A stretch of DNA of 64,000 nucleotides from Talpa occidentalis (lineage: Eukaryota; Chordata; Mammalia; Eulipotyphla; Talpidae). Below the pieces are notes generated by a model, which did no database searches, had not been told where the DNA came from, and saw only the letters and a program-made list of their open reading frames with translations. Both the position numbers and the translations under genes were made by a program. Below are positions 36,514 to 47,072 of the stretch, in pieces. The stretch is taken from contig NW_023605083.1 of NCBI RefSeq assembly GCF_014898055.3, positions 60,428,228-60,492,227 of the forward strand. The letters run 5' to 3'. Numbering within the stretch: the first letter of the stretch is position 1; each line of letters opens with the position of its first letter.

Positions 36514-37771
36514 TACTGGGCTTGGATGTATCAAGGTGGGAACTGCTTGTAAGAACAACTCTGTGGTGGAAAATATCCTAAAGCCATGTTCAAAGTAGAA
36601 GGGATGTTGCATAAGGCAGCCTAAGGCACCTTGGTGAGGTTGTCAAGGTTTTCACCAAGAAACCAAAATCTTTTTAGGGTTCAAAACAAGAACAGAACAG
36701 CAGAGCATGCAGAGAGATCACAGATGTCTGCAAAGTGTGAATTGCCGATGAGGATCGCACTGGGTTAAAGGCACCTTGTTGAGTTCTACAGAGCACTGAT
36801 CTAAATCTGGCAGTACTGACTGCATTCAGCTTCAGTGCCCACCCTCTAGGAGTGGAATTGATCCAGGGCATATTGAAAGGCCAATCCAGTTCTCTACTAA
36901 AGAAATTGGAAAACACATCTTCCATGTAGTGAGCATGAAGTCAGTTGCATTCCTAGGGCCATGTGGTCCCCATCACTCTTCATCCCTCTTTTCCAGGCCT
37001 GTTCAGAACTATAAATTTTTACAGAAAGATTCCAGATAAACACAGTCTCCTTGCTATTGGTGTAAGTTCAGAGCCCCTTTAAAAAATGATGAACAAATCA
37101 TTTCCTTGTTCAGTCGCACCAAGTGCAGCAATTGTGCTCACATTTCGAGATCACAAACTACAAGATGTGTAATCAGTCAAAGTAGGCTTTGATGTATTCC
37201 CTCCAAACAGTAAAAATTTATGCTACCTGCCCAGAGGTAACCCTGGTGTTTGGCATGGGAGGAAGAACTTCCCTGATACTCTGTTCCCTGAGCCATGAGC
37301 CCCCAAATATTTGATTGTGCCTAAAACCCACTTTGCCTTTACCACTTAGGGAGAGGAAATGGAGAGAGAGAGGAGATTGTATCACAGTCTCACATTCTTA
37401 ATCCTACCCATTCCTTTCAAAAACAGCATTATATTGACAATTATAGACGTATTTTACATATGATTCCTACATTATGAGTTTAGAATTTAAATCCAGGTTC
37501 CCGAACCCATTACCTGCCATGCATTATATCCAACAAAGGTCCTGCCAAAAGGCAGGAGGGTGAGGAACATGGCTTATTTGCTAAAGTCCTGGGATATTAG
37601 GATTTCACAGACTTTCAATGATGGTACTTGAGTCTTTTGTAGAGTGCTTACTTCCTTTGAAGTAAAGCCAGGGTAATGGGAAATGGAGGGTTTGCTTTGA
37701 TAGGACACCTTGTTGGGCTCTTTCAGAGTCCAGCTATTCCCTATAAAATAGCATGCTAACAGCATATTTAA
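36514..37771. other. Non-coding stretch, no gene or repeat recognised
   Basis: An 83-codon minus-strand frame (36674-36925) has no recognisable feature. Nothing else stands out. Confidence 0.45.
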
Positions 37772-38215
37772 TTTTTTTTTAAATATCCTTGTTTATTTTT
37801 TGCACCCTGAAGGATTTCACCCCTCAGATTTCTCCCCCATAGTTTTCCCACCAGCAGAGTGCCCACAGGCCTCCACCACCCTTCAGCTCACTGTCCTTCT
37901 CTCCCTCCTCCTCTCCCTCCCCCGACTGCCTCCTTGATGCCTCAGAGCTATGATCTGCTTTCAAGGTTTGTCTTTGTCGAATCCTTTGTTTGGTTTTTCT
38001 AGATTCCACATATAAGTGAAACCATCCAATATCTTTCTCCTTCTGGCTCACTTTGCTTAGAATAATCCCATCCAGCTCTATCTATGGTTCTACAAATGAA
38101 ATGAGTTTATCTTTTTGATCGCTGGGTAGTATTCCATTATATCACATCTTCTGGAAATACTCATCTCTTCTGGGGCACTTAGGTTGATTCCATATCTGTG
38201 CTATTATATATAGTG
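37772..38215 (-). mobile_element. L1 3' end (reverse)
   Basis: The right part is the reverse of the L1 ORF2 end: ATTCCACATATAAGTGAAAC, TCCATCCAGCTCTATCTATG-type sequence, a GGTAGTATTCCATTATAT block and GGTTGATTCCATATC. Further left is the pyrimidine-rich reverse of the purine-rich 3' UTR, then T runs (A tail). It is 5'-truncated and non-coding. Confidence 0.82.
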
Positions 38216-38539
38216 CTTTGCTAAGGCTGAATGCCCCACTGTGGCAGCAACCCAGAGCTCGCCGGAAAGAGGCAGAGTTCCAGAGCGTGTCCAGTCACCT
38301 AGGATCGCCTCTATCCTGACTTGGACCTGCTGCTGCTGAGACTAAAGATGAGTCAATCTTCCTCCCAACCAAACAGTAATTAAGAGAGAATGCATTTTTA
38401 GACTGCTGCGGTCTGGTGCTCTGCTGGCAGCTTTTGAAAGCTGTCAAAGCTCTGCCAAGAGAAGAGAAAAGGGTCGACTTATTGGCTAAGTGGCTAAGAC
38501 ACACTGGGCAAATGGGAAGTGATCTACACACTTGGTGAC

Positions 38540-38680
38540 ACTGCACTTTAATAGCATCCCTGTAAGGCAGGACTTTCTAGACACCCTCATTTTTTCAGGA
38601 TAATGATAACATGGTTCAGAGAGAATTTACACTCGGGGTCACCGAGCTGAGACACAGTTTCTGGAATTTAGCACATATTT
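38540..38680 (-). mobile_element. Probable MIR relic (reverse)
   Basis: A TAATAGCATCCCTGTAAGGCA block, a TTTTCAGGATAATGATAACA block, GGTTCAGAGAGAATTTACAC and TCACCGAGCTGAGAC resemble the reversed MIR core. Confidence 0.45.
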
Positions 38681-38988
38681 GCCTGACTGAAAAATCTATT
38701 TTAATGCTACTACACTAAATCACAGCCAAATTTTAATGTCCTTGGAATTTGCCATGTGCAAATGCCATGTCTAGTTCTTCGTGAAAAAAAGAGGGAAACA
38801 ACAGAAGTCTGGGCATTCTATACTAACAATGCCCAACCACAGCTGTTCTTCCCAATTCAACACCTGCCTCTTCTTTAGGAGCATACTCTTCTCTCAACTG
38901 TAAATTGTGCACCTTGCATCTCTGCACTCTTACTGATTCAAGATGAGATAAATACAGAAACTTAAAATAAGAAAGTTTTTGTAGGTAT

Positions 38989-39439
38989 TTGATGGTGTCA
39001 TTTTTTGCAATGAGTCAAATATCAAGGTATTTGTTTTTGTATTATGTTTTTCTTTTCTCATTTTATCTATCTAGTAATTCTTTTTTTTCTAAAGATTTAT
39101 TTTTTTTATGCATACAAGAGCTGGGGTACAGGCCAGAGGTGTGTGGAGGGGGGGGCGGGGGGTGAGAGGATTCACCAGAGACAGAGGAGGGAACAGAACA
39201 GGAAGACTGACCAAAACACACTGCTGAGGGGAGCAGCAGGCGAGACAGGAGAGGTCTGCTGCACCATGTGGGTTGCTCCCTGGCTGGCGGGGGATCAAAC
39301 TTGTGCTGCAGAGGCTGCAGATTGCTTCAGAGCATGGCACTTAACCCCTTGCGCCACCAGGGAGGCCCTCTAGTAATTCATTTTTAATGATGTTTTTAAA
39401 AACATCAGTTGGACTGCATTGAAAATTAAATAAACCGGT
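38989..39439 (+). repeat. Dispersed repeat, copy 2 (interrupted by a SINE)
   Basis: Homologous to 8821-8971. The left half is 38989-39080 and the right half 39370-39439, separated by the SINE at 39081-39369. Removing the SINE and one copy of CTAGTAATTC restores collinearity with copy 1. Confidence 0.85.
39071..39379 (-). mobile_element. tRNA-derived SINE (group B, CAACCCACATGG variant) with 10-bp TSD
   Basis: The body occupies 39081-39369, minus strand. It shows AAAGATTTATTTTTTTTATG at the tail side, the reverse of CTGCTCCCCTCAGCAG (about 39220) and of the tRNA-like head (about 39290-39369). Perfect duplication CTAGTAATTC (39071-39080 and 39370-39379). A long G-rich run at 39146-39163 replaces the usual GTGCGGGAGGGT segment. 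Confidence 0.95.
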
Positions 39440-39654
39440 TCTTTCCCTCAAGTTTGAGAAGCACTGTCCCAATGTTTGAGAGAACATTGAAAGCAGGGAC
39501 CATCTAATGGTGTCCACGAAACAAATATTTTGATGTAGGTCTCGATAAGTAAAAGTCTCACTTAAAGGACAACTTCTTGCTAAAAGCGATTTTTCACCTT
39601 ATCTCACTAGCCACCTCAAACACTTCTGATATATATGAGGGGTAGCAAATCAGC

Positions 39655-39785
39655 AAGAAAACCAAAGCTATGGATGCTGGAGTCAGAGGCAACTGGATTT
39701 GAATCCTGTGTCTACAACTCAGCAACTATGTGATCCTGAGAAAGCTACTTCGTTTTGCTATAACTTGGTCTCCTTTTCTATATAA
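39655..39785 (+). mobile_element. MIR relic
   Basis: GGATGCTGGAGTCAGAGGCA, CTGGATTTGAATCCTGTGTC, CTCAGCAACTATGTGATCC and TGAGAAAGCTACTTCG follow the MIR tRNA-related head and the start of the core in order. Confidence 0.7.
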
Positions 39786-39794
39786 AAAAAAGAG

Positions 39795-40690
39795 ACTTAT
39801 GTGAGAGAAATACAAATCAAAACCATGATAAGATATCACTTCACATAAATTAGGATGGCTTTTATCCCCCAAATGGAAAAGAATGAGGGTCAAGGGATGG
39901 AAAAATTGGAACCCTTGATGAATTGTTGGCAGGACTGTAAAATGGCACAGGAGTTGTCGAAAACAATTCAGCAATTCCTTAAAAAATTAAATAGAACTAC
40001 CACTTGATCTAGCAATGTCACCCTTAGGTAGATACCCAAAAGAACTGAAAGCAGGAGCTCAAGCATATACTTGCATATCCATGCCTACCCCACTGATACT
40101 CACAACAGCCTAAGGGTAGAAAAAGCCCACTGTTGGAGATGGATGAATGGATAACCAAATGTAATATATACACGCAATGGGCTTTATTCACCCTAGTTAA
40201 AAGACAAACTGGGGTTTATTAAAAAGTTGTTTGTTGATGCAGCACCAAACCAGAAATAGGAGTGACCCACTGACAGTAGCCAGGGGAAAGACTTTTATAG
40301 AAAAGACGTGAAAGCAAAGCAAGAAAGTGATTTGATTGATTGTTTATAGCTGCAGCAATTGCCTTACCTGGGCAAGCCTTGTTGGCTATTTGTGATTCGT
40401 TGTCCTAAAGTTTTGATTTTATTACCTTTGAAGCATTTTCAGGATTGGGTTTTGGTCTGCTCACTTAGGCTGCCCTGGCAGCCTTACTTAAAGCCACCTC
40501 ATCTAATGGTCTCCTTGTTTACTAAATTTAACATCCTTAAAAAGGAATAAAATGCTGACACATGTTACAACAAGGATGAGCCTTGAAACTAATGTGTAAG
40601 TGAAATAAGTGAAACATAAAAGGAAAAATGTTTGATTCCACTTACGGGAGGCATCTACAGGAGGAAAGCTTTATTATTAAATTTAAACAG
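39795..40690 (+). mobile_element. L1 ORF2 3' relic interrupted by an LTR
   Basis: The left part (39795-40193) has AGAAATACAAATCAAAACCA, ACTACCACTTGATCTAGCAA, TAGATACCCAAAAGAACTGA and GGATGAATGGATAACC. The right part (40534-40690) resumes with CCTTAAAAAGGAATAAAATG, CATGTTACAACAAGGATGAG and GATTCCACTTACGGGAGG. They join as one L1 when 40194-40533 is removed. Open frames are broken. Confidence 0.85.
40194..40533 (-). mobile_element. Solo LTR of an endogenous retrovirus, nested in L1
   Basis: The insert has near-inverted ends (TAGTTAAA at the left, TTTAACA at the right, the TG..CA type). On the minus strand it contains a TATA-like CTATAAAAGTC and, further on, AATAAACCCC, which is the U3-to-R order of an LTR. 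Its placement inside an otherwise continuous L1 fixes the boundaries to within a few bases. The flanking CCCT/TCCT suggests a decayed 4-bp duplication. No retroviral gene is present. Confidence 0.65.
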
Positions 40691-41743
40691 GAACGTACTT
40701 CTGATTAGTGCATTTGCTATACCAGTTGATATTTACTGGATCGAGGGTGGAGGTGGGATTAGATGGATTAGATGAACACAGGCTGAAATAAAAATTAAAA
40801 ACCAGACAAGAAGAATAATTCAGTGGAAAACTAGGTTTACCTCCCCAGACTCCACGTACTCCCGTAGTACTTACTACCTAGGCCTCCGTTTCTTTATGAG
40901 TAAAGTGGACAGAAGGGCAATACTTTCAAAGGGAATGCCAAGCTCTGAAATTACATTCAACTGGTTTGAAGAAGAGATGAGCAACTGTGGAGAAATGCCA
41001 GGAGCTGGGGCCTCACTGCATCAGTGGTGGATGGTCACCCCGGTGTGCACCTAACCCGCAGCTGAGCCAAGCAGAAAGGGAAGCCCTAAGAGCACTCTGC
41101 AGGCAGAATGAGCTCAGGGCTCGGGCAGAGCTCACCTCCAACCCCCCACTGGGGACACGGATGCATTTCAGCGGCCTTCAGGACCGGTGCCAACCCGAGG
41201 CCGGTCCCACGCAGAACCTCCAAGTGGTTTTCAGAGCATACCTTCCATTCTGTTGCTTTAATTATAAACACCCCAGCTTTGGCACTGAGGGACCATTCTA
41301 AAAGACAATGAAGACAAGTTTGTTGTTCTGGTGTTCTGAATGTAGCCCAAAGCCAGGGTCTGTGGGGAATGCAAAGACCGTCTAAGCCGTGGGTGATGTC
41401 TGGGAGGCACAGACAGGCCCAGGAGAGCTGGTAAGGCCTGGGTTCTTCAAAGTGGATGTTTGTGTACTCACCATCATGGCAGCCATCCCAAACCTAAAGA
41501 AACCGAGGGTTCCTGGGGACCCAGTTCCTTTTGAAGTTGGTCACTTAGTGAGAAAGGCAGAGCTAATAATAAAGATGACAAAAAGCAGATGATTCCCAGA
41601 CCAGGCTGAGAGAAGAGGACATAATGGGATTTCTCTCCAGGACTAATTATTTTCAAAAAAGAATAAGGACCAAGTGGCACTGGTGGACCAGGGCCCACCA
41701 GCGAAGACCCTCTAAGGTTATTTTAGTTCAATCCTTTCCATTT

Positions 41744-42067
41744 AAGATAAGAAGAACAAGGGCCTCCCCGGTGGTGCAGCGGTTGAGCGCTGGGTTGCGA
41801 AGCTGCCCGCAGCCTCTGCGGCGCCGGTTCGATCCCCGGCTGCTCCCCGGCCACCGGAGGAGGGTCCCACATGGCGCGCAGACCTCTCCTGCCGCCCGCT
41901 GCTCCCCTCAGCAGTGTACTCCGGTCCTTCTGCCTGCTCTGCTCCCCGCTCTGGCTCTGGTGAATTCTCTCACCCTCCCGCGCTTCTGACTGTACCCAGT
42001 GCTTGTATAAATAAATAAATCTTTTTAAAAAAAAAATCACATTAAAAAAAAAAAGATAAGAAGAATA
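41744..42067 (+). mobile_element. tRNA-derived SINE (group A, young variant), best-preserved copy
   Basis: The body occupies 41759-42052. The head is GGGCCTCCCCGGTGGTGCAG with GGTTGAGCGCTGGGTTGCGA and B box GGTTCGATCCC (about 41826). The extra CTGCTCCCCGGC is followed by GGCGCGCAGACCTCTCCTGC, the group A end and AATAAATAAATCTTTTTAAA. The duplication AAGATAAGAAGAACA (41744-41758) recurs at 42053-42067 with one mismatch. It is about 97% identical to the copy at 36.2 kb (about eight differences). The long minus-strand frame 41723-42202 is an antisense shadow. Confidence 0.97.
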
Positions 42068-42229
42068 AGCTACAGAAATGCAAGGTCTGCATGCTTTCCC
42101 CCCTTTTCTCCACAGGTGCACCCTGTGCCCTTGTCCACACCCATACACCAGACTGAAGCTATTTAGTAACTTCCCTCCCAGATGAACTCCCAGGCCCAGC
42201 ACGGCCTCTCCTGTTAGAAGGCCCAGGCA

Positions 42230-42900
42230 TCTCCACGGGACGCAAAACTGACCATCGAGTGTGATCTCACCTATATTTATTTGCCTGAAAAACAGAAGAG
42301 CGTCCGAACATTAACCGTCTTTATCTTTTGGGGGTGGAATTACAGATGACAGATATTTTTTATCCTTTGCAAAAATAGAGCCTACCGGCTACTTTTTGCT
42401 TTTATCAGGCTACGGATTGCTTTCACATTCAGATAACAGTAAAAAATATGCAAAAAGGCAAAAAGCCTCTTGCTCAACTGCTATAAGGCTACTTTGATGA
42501 CCAATACATAAAAAGTAGTAGCAAATGACAGTATTTTCCCTTCCCTCCTGCTTAGTAAGCAAGTATTCCTTTCACGATTGGAAAATAAAGAATAAGTTTT
42601 AAAAAACTGTTTGAAAAGTACGATTTAAAGACTGATGTTCTCCCCGAGCAGAACTGAGAGGGCTTCGTCTTTCCTATAGGATCAGGCCATAGAGTGGCTA
42701 TTTTTATCTGGAGTCATCACCACAACCAGCTAAGCCCAGCCGCATTTTGTGTGTGTTCAGTGTCTTGGGCTATTTTTCAGACATTTAGATGATTGGTGAA
42801 ACCCCAACGGCGCTTGTCTGGAAAGATGTTTGCTCTTAATTTCTAAGGTAAATTTGACGCACATGTATTACCGCCTCTCTTCAGTCATCTGCCTTTGAAG
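42230..42900. other. Repeat-free block with clustered AT-rich motifs, possible conserved non-coding element
   Basis: No transposable element or open frame is recognised in about 670 bp between repeat-rich flanks. It is dense in motif-like strings: CTATATTTATTTG, CTATTTTTATC and CTATTTTTCAG (MEF2-like), ATGCAAAA, GATAACAG, ACGATTGGAA (inverted CCAAT) and TGACGCACA. The interpretation as regulatory DNA is inference only. Confidence 0.3.
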
Positions 42901-43017
42901 TGGGTTTGCCACTGAGCTTAACTTCAAGGTTTCCCCTGATGCTGCCTTGGTCTCCCTAAATTACTTTCTGTGGTTGAATGCACAGATGCAGACAGCATTT
43001 GGAGGGTGCAACTGGAT

Positions 43018-43150
43018 GGACTCATTCAGCAGATTCTAATGAAGCAGCTATTGGGTCCCAGGCACAAGGAAGGCAACAGCACTCGATGGGGTTTTGGCTG
43101 CTGAGGAGCTCACAGCTGACAGGGAGAGACAGATAAGTAAACAAATAAAT
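43018..43150 (+). mobile_element. L2 3' end relic
   Basis: AAGCAGCTATTGGGTCCCAG, GCACAAGGAAGGCAACAGCA, GAGGAGCTCACAGCTGACAG and GGAGAGACAGATAAGTAAAC follow the L2 3' end in order. Confidence 0.65.
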
Positions 43151-43171
43151 AAATTGAAAGTGACAGGCTGA
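43135..43171 (+). repeat. 37-bp direct repeat, copy 1
   Basis: AAGTAAACAAATAAATAAAT and then TGAAAGTGACAGGCTGA. It matches 44348-44384 with one mismatch; the offset is 1213 bp. It overlaps the tail of the L2 relic. Confidence 0.88.
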
Positions 43172-43861
43172 CTTACGAAGCTAGCCAAGTGGAGTGAGAG
43201 CACAGCCAGAAATTGCAGAGCTCAGGAAAACTTCCTGTGGCCACTCCAGCTACGGTGGAAATACCCAGTGGCCCCTCCTGAGCTCTCTCCCACCCCATCT
43301 GTCTTTAAGTCACATTACCTGGATAATTTCCTTCATCGCTAATAACTCACACCATCTTGTTTATACGAGACTTACATGGTAATGGATGTTCTTGGATTAG
43401 GGAAAACGCTCTCTCTTGGTTACCACCATGTGTCTCGTTTCTAAAACAGCGCTATGGGCAGTGGGCCCTGTCGAATTTCTAGCCAGGAGCTGTTTATTGA
43501 CAACAGACTACAAAGAATGGAAGTGGGATTAAAGCAACATTTTTAAGCAAGGCCTATGGTGCTTGTTTTGGTGACTGCAAGTTTATTTGACATGGCTTTC
43601 GTTGAGAGACTGTAGAGATTGGGGAAAGCAGCTCAGGACACTTCCTTCCTAGCTGCTGCCTTATAACATCACAGCTCCACAGCCTCTGAGAGCTCCAGAA
43701 GGGTCCCTGTTCATTTACTTAAACCTTTAAAGTAATTTCAAAGGAAGCAATGCTAGGAAGAGATTACAAAAATGGTGCCGCATTTTACATAACTGCATGT
43801 AATGTTTTCAAAATGAGTGCCATGTTATTCTGATAATCACAAAAAATTCAAGTATTTTTTT

Positions 43862-44073
43862 AAAAAGTGAAACACCACAAAGCAAAAACAGACAATTATA
43901 AATCAGAGACATCCTGCAGGGGAGGAGGAGGGAGAGGGACCAGAAAGAGGGAGGGAGAACAGGCGACTGTAGTGATGGTGCACGGGTGCATTGGGGAATA
44001 TTGTTTAATATTAGCAAATATTGTTTAAAAATGAACAATGATGTAAAAAATAAAAATTAAAAAAAAAAGTGAA
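43862..44073 (+). mobile_element. Short L1-like 3' end with A tail and TSD
   Basis: Between near-identical AAAAAGTGAA sites (43862-43871 and about 44061-44070) lies a body with a purine-rich stretch (GGGGAGGAGGAGGGAGAGGG, about 43919-43938). A GTGATGGTGCACGGGTGCAT block and an ATAAAAATTAAAAAAAAAA tail follow. The purine-rich then A-rich layout matches the L1 3' UTRs at 1.3 and 37.9 kb. Confidence 0.55.
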
Positions 44074-44347
44074 TTTCAAGTCCACCTCAGATAATGCGTC
44101 CCATTAATAGGACAAAATTCCAAGTTGTATCATAAACCACTTCTCTTAAACCCATAGATAACCTTTTTTGGAGAAAATGCATCAAGCCTCCATCTAGCCA
44201 CATGAGGTCATGCCATCAGCCTCCACGTCCACCCCCATTTCGCCATGCTCGGTCTAGGCCCTTGCTAGCGCATACTAATTGCTCACCAAGAGCCTTATAA
44301 GTACACACTAAATGAATACATAGATGAGAAAATATAAGAGTGAAATC

Positions 44348-44384
44348 AAGTAAGCAAATAAATAAATTGAAAGTGACAGGCTGA
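44348..44384 (+). repeat. 37-bp direct repeat, copy 2
   Basis: Partner of 43135-43171. Here the upstream L2 sequence is not recognisable, so the shared block may be a small duplication rather than a second L2 tail. Confidence 0.88.
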
Positions 44385-44569
44385 ATTATGTATACAAAGA
44401 TAAGCAGCATCCACAGAAACTCAGTGGCAGGAAGATAAACAGGCTCCTAGGCCTTGAGGATAGGTGGGCAAAGGGAGAGCACTGACAAGCCCATCTGTGT
44501 GTTCTGGGAACTGCAAACATGCAGACAGCACGCTGCCATCACAGGGTGAGAGCTCGCAAGGGGCCGGCC

Positions 44570-45390
44570 CCATTGGGATTAAGAAAGAGCTTGGGGCTCA
44601 AGAGGAGGCGCTGAAGGCCTTTGCGCAAGATAGAAAACAAGCTTTCACTTGTCTTTCAGAAAGGTCACTTTGACCCCAGGGAAGAGCAGGGTAGACCCCA
44701 GGCCCAGCAAATGAGGGCTGTTGGGACAATTCTGGTCACCTCCATCTGTCTTTCCAAATAGTTTTGATTATGAACACAGCCATGGACATCCACTTATGAG
44801 TTGTCTGTGCTGCTCTCCCACAGCATTAAGTAGCTGCAACAGAAATCACAGGGTCAACAAAGCCAAAAATATTCACCACCTGACGCTTTATAGGAAAATA
44901 CTGCTAATCCAGGTCTAGAGGAAGAAGGAGCAGAACGTGAGTTCAAAGGCAAGAGGCCAGTTAGACGCTTCCAGGAGCCAGTAGAATGATGATGGGAAGA
45001 GAGGCACATACTGGACAGCCTAAGGGAATGGAAGTGTGGGGACTGGGTGTTTGGAGGGGGGCGTAGAGAAAGGGTGTTCAAAATGATTTCCAGTGTCTCT
45101 CTTGGGTGACCAGGTAGAGTTTGCCGCATTCATTGAGAAAGGAAAACATGTTTGGGGACAGCACAGGAGATAATGATGTTGGTTATTGGCATGACGAGTT
45201 TAAGGCACCTCTGGGACATCCAGTGGCGATGCCTTCTAGGCAACAGGACAATCAAGCCTGGAACAGCCCTGAAGAATAGGTCCAGGAATTGTCAGCTCGT
45301 TTTAGAGGTGGTTATAACAGCAGGGGAGAGGATGCACATGGAAAAGATCTGTGGACCGAGGGTGGCGCTCTGGAACACCCCCTCCCCTCC
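44570..45390 (+). mobile_element. Ancient mammalian interspersed repeat (unnamed)
   Basis: Blocks in order are AGAAAGGTCACTTTGACCCC, GAGGCCAGTTAGACGCTTCC, GTAGAATGATGATGGG, TGACGAGTTTAAGGCACCTC, TGGGACATCCAGTGGCGATG and GTGGCGCTCTGGAACACCCC. These follow a long old interspersed repeat that I recall from other mammalian genomes without being able to name it. The 172-codon frame at 45152-45670 begins inside it, and the 197-codon frame at 45351-45944 begins at its end and ends in a CA microsatellite. Both are therefore unlikely to be genes. Confidence 0.5.
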
Positions 45391-45856
45391 GAGTGCAGGT
45401 CAGGGCAGACAGAAGCGTGAAGAGGCTGGCCCTGGGGAAGGCAGCCTTCTACACAGCCTTCTGCCCTGCTTCTTCCTCCTTCTCCCTGCAAGACAGAGTG
45501 GAGCTCAGGGTCTGGGAGAGCCTCCCTTGCCTCAATGCTCTGAGATACCATCATGTCCTCATTACAGTGGCCCCAAACTCCGAGGTCTGCAGGAGTCTGA
45601 TCATTTTGGCCATCCAAGCATTGCTCTCAGGTCATGTCAAAGTGATGCCAGTGCCAGGACGGAAACCTGACTGCTCTGTGAGACACTTGGAGCATGAAGG
45701 GCTGGGCCAGCTCCTCTTTGCATCCAGGCAGAGAATTATCAGTAGAAATTTGTTCTCCCCGTGTCCAGTTAAGGAACTACCTATATATTTTCTGCCAGAA
45801 ACATTTCAGCCAGGCTCCTCTCCCCATGATCATTTTGACTCTGGATTTAGAAGGAT

Positions 45857-45899
<43 letters not shown>

Positions 45900-47072
45900 C
45901 GCAGACATACACACATATATAGGGTATGTAGCATATATAAATGATTTTGATACACACACACTTTTTTGGGTACAACTGAGATAATGATGGCCGAAGGAAG
46001 GTGGTTGCCAGAAGGTCAGTAAGTTTACAGGAAAACTAAAAATACTCCGTTTTCTGACTCTCGCCCTGGTATTCCCCTCTCTCCCCAGTCCCAGGTCAGC
46101 ACTGTACAGGCCTTCACTTGTCCTGAAACAGATTTGAAGGCTGTTCTCTCCTTTGTACATCTTTACTCTAGGCCTCCCTTGTGCAGGAAGGTGTCACACA
46201 GATTCGTGCAGGCTGAGTATTAAGGTTTCAAAGGGTGGTGAGCTTATTTATGCGCCATACCTCTGAGTTTCCTGCAGCACCTGGGTCCCCTGCCGAGACC
46301 CTTCCCTCCAGAGGTACAGTGAGCCCACTGGCTGGTGGGGACACCTCCGGTTCCAGGGCTCCCTACAGGTATCTTCATCAAAAATCCTGAGGCTCGGGAT
46401 TTGCTGCAATTTCCCCTCTCCACCCACAACAAGCAAGGTAGTGATTACAGTGGGTCTGCTCAGCAGATTCCAATGTTCTTATGATGTAACTGTTTCAAAG
46501 TCAGGCCCATTTGACTCTCACCCTAAACAACACATCCCAACAAGTTTTTATCATTTTGAAAGTCATCTTTTGATAGCCACCACGCTGTCTCATGCATCTG
46601 CCGTTTTATTTGTTCTAACTGTACGTGGAAATAAAGGAGGCTGTCAACTTTTCAGAATAGGGAAGCTGACATTTTCAAAAGCAAAACTTACTATGTGTCT
46701 GTGAAAGGTGCAGAAAGGAGGGAGGTTGGCTCAGATGTTGTGTCTTCGTGGAAATTTATGTGACACTTGCAGACTTCACTTTTCAAGAGTCCAACTCTGA
46801 GAATATTATATTTGGTGTGGAAGCAGGCCCAATGCTGCCTGGCTCTGTCTGCCTATCCAGACTCATTCACCATGGCTGGCTGCTCTGCAGCCTAATTCAT
46901 TTTTCCCTCAAACATGATCCAAACCTTCCAGTCACAAGGACGTTGCTCACATGGGCACATATGCCTATGCCTCTCCTTTCAGTTTCAGTTTGAGCCTGTG
47001 TGACAGAGTTTGAACCCGCTGTGGAGACCTGAATAAGGATGAGCTACCTTAAGGCATGGATCCCTCTGACCC
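45391..47072. other. Non-coding stretch, no gene seen
   Basis: Moderately GC-rich at 45391-45760 and 46240-46440. Overlapping frames on both strands lack motifs. The only ordered feature is the CA microsatellite at 45865-45897. Confidence 0.45.
45865..45897. repeat. (AC)n microsatellite
   Basis: About sixteen AC units with one early interruption. Further CA- and TA-rich sequence lies at 45905-45960. Confidence 0.96.

Noticed and set aside
41723..42202. 159-codon minus-strand frame
   Set aside because: Antisense to a young SINE; similar antisense frames occur at other SINE copies (for example 35156-35365 and 39089-39340).
45152..45670. 172-codon open frame
   Set aside because: About half of it lies in the ancient repeat at 44570-45390 and it overlaps other frames on both strands; no motif.
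45351..45944. 197-codon open frame, the longest in the window
   Set aside because: It starts at the end of an ancient interspersed repeat and ends in a CA microsatellite; the protein has no domain and the C-terminus is a histidine/threonine run from CA repeats.
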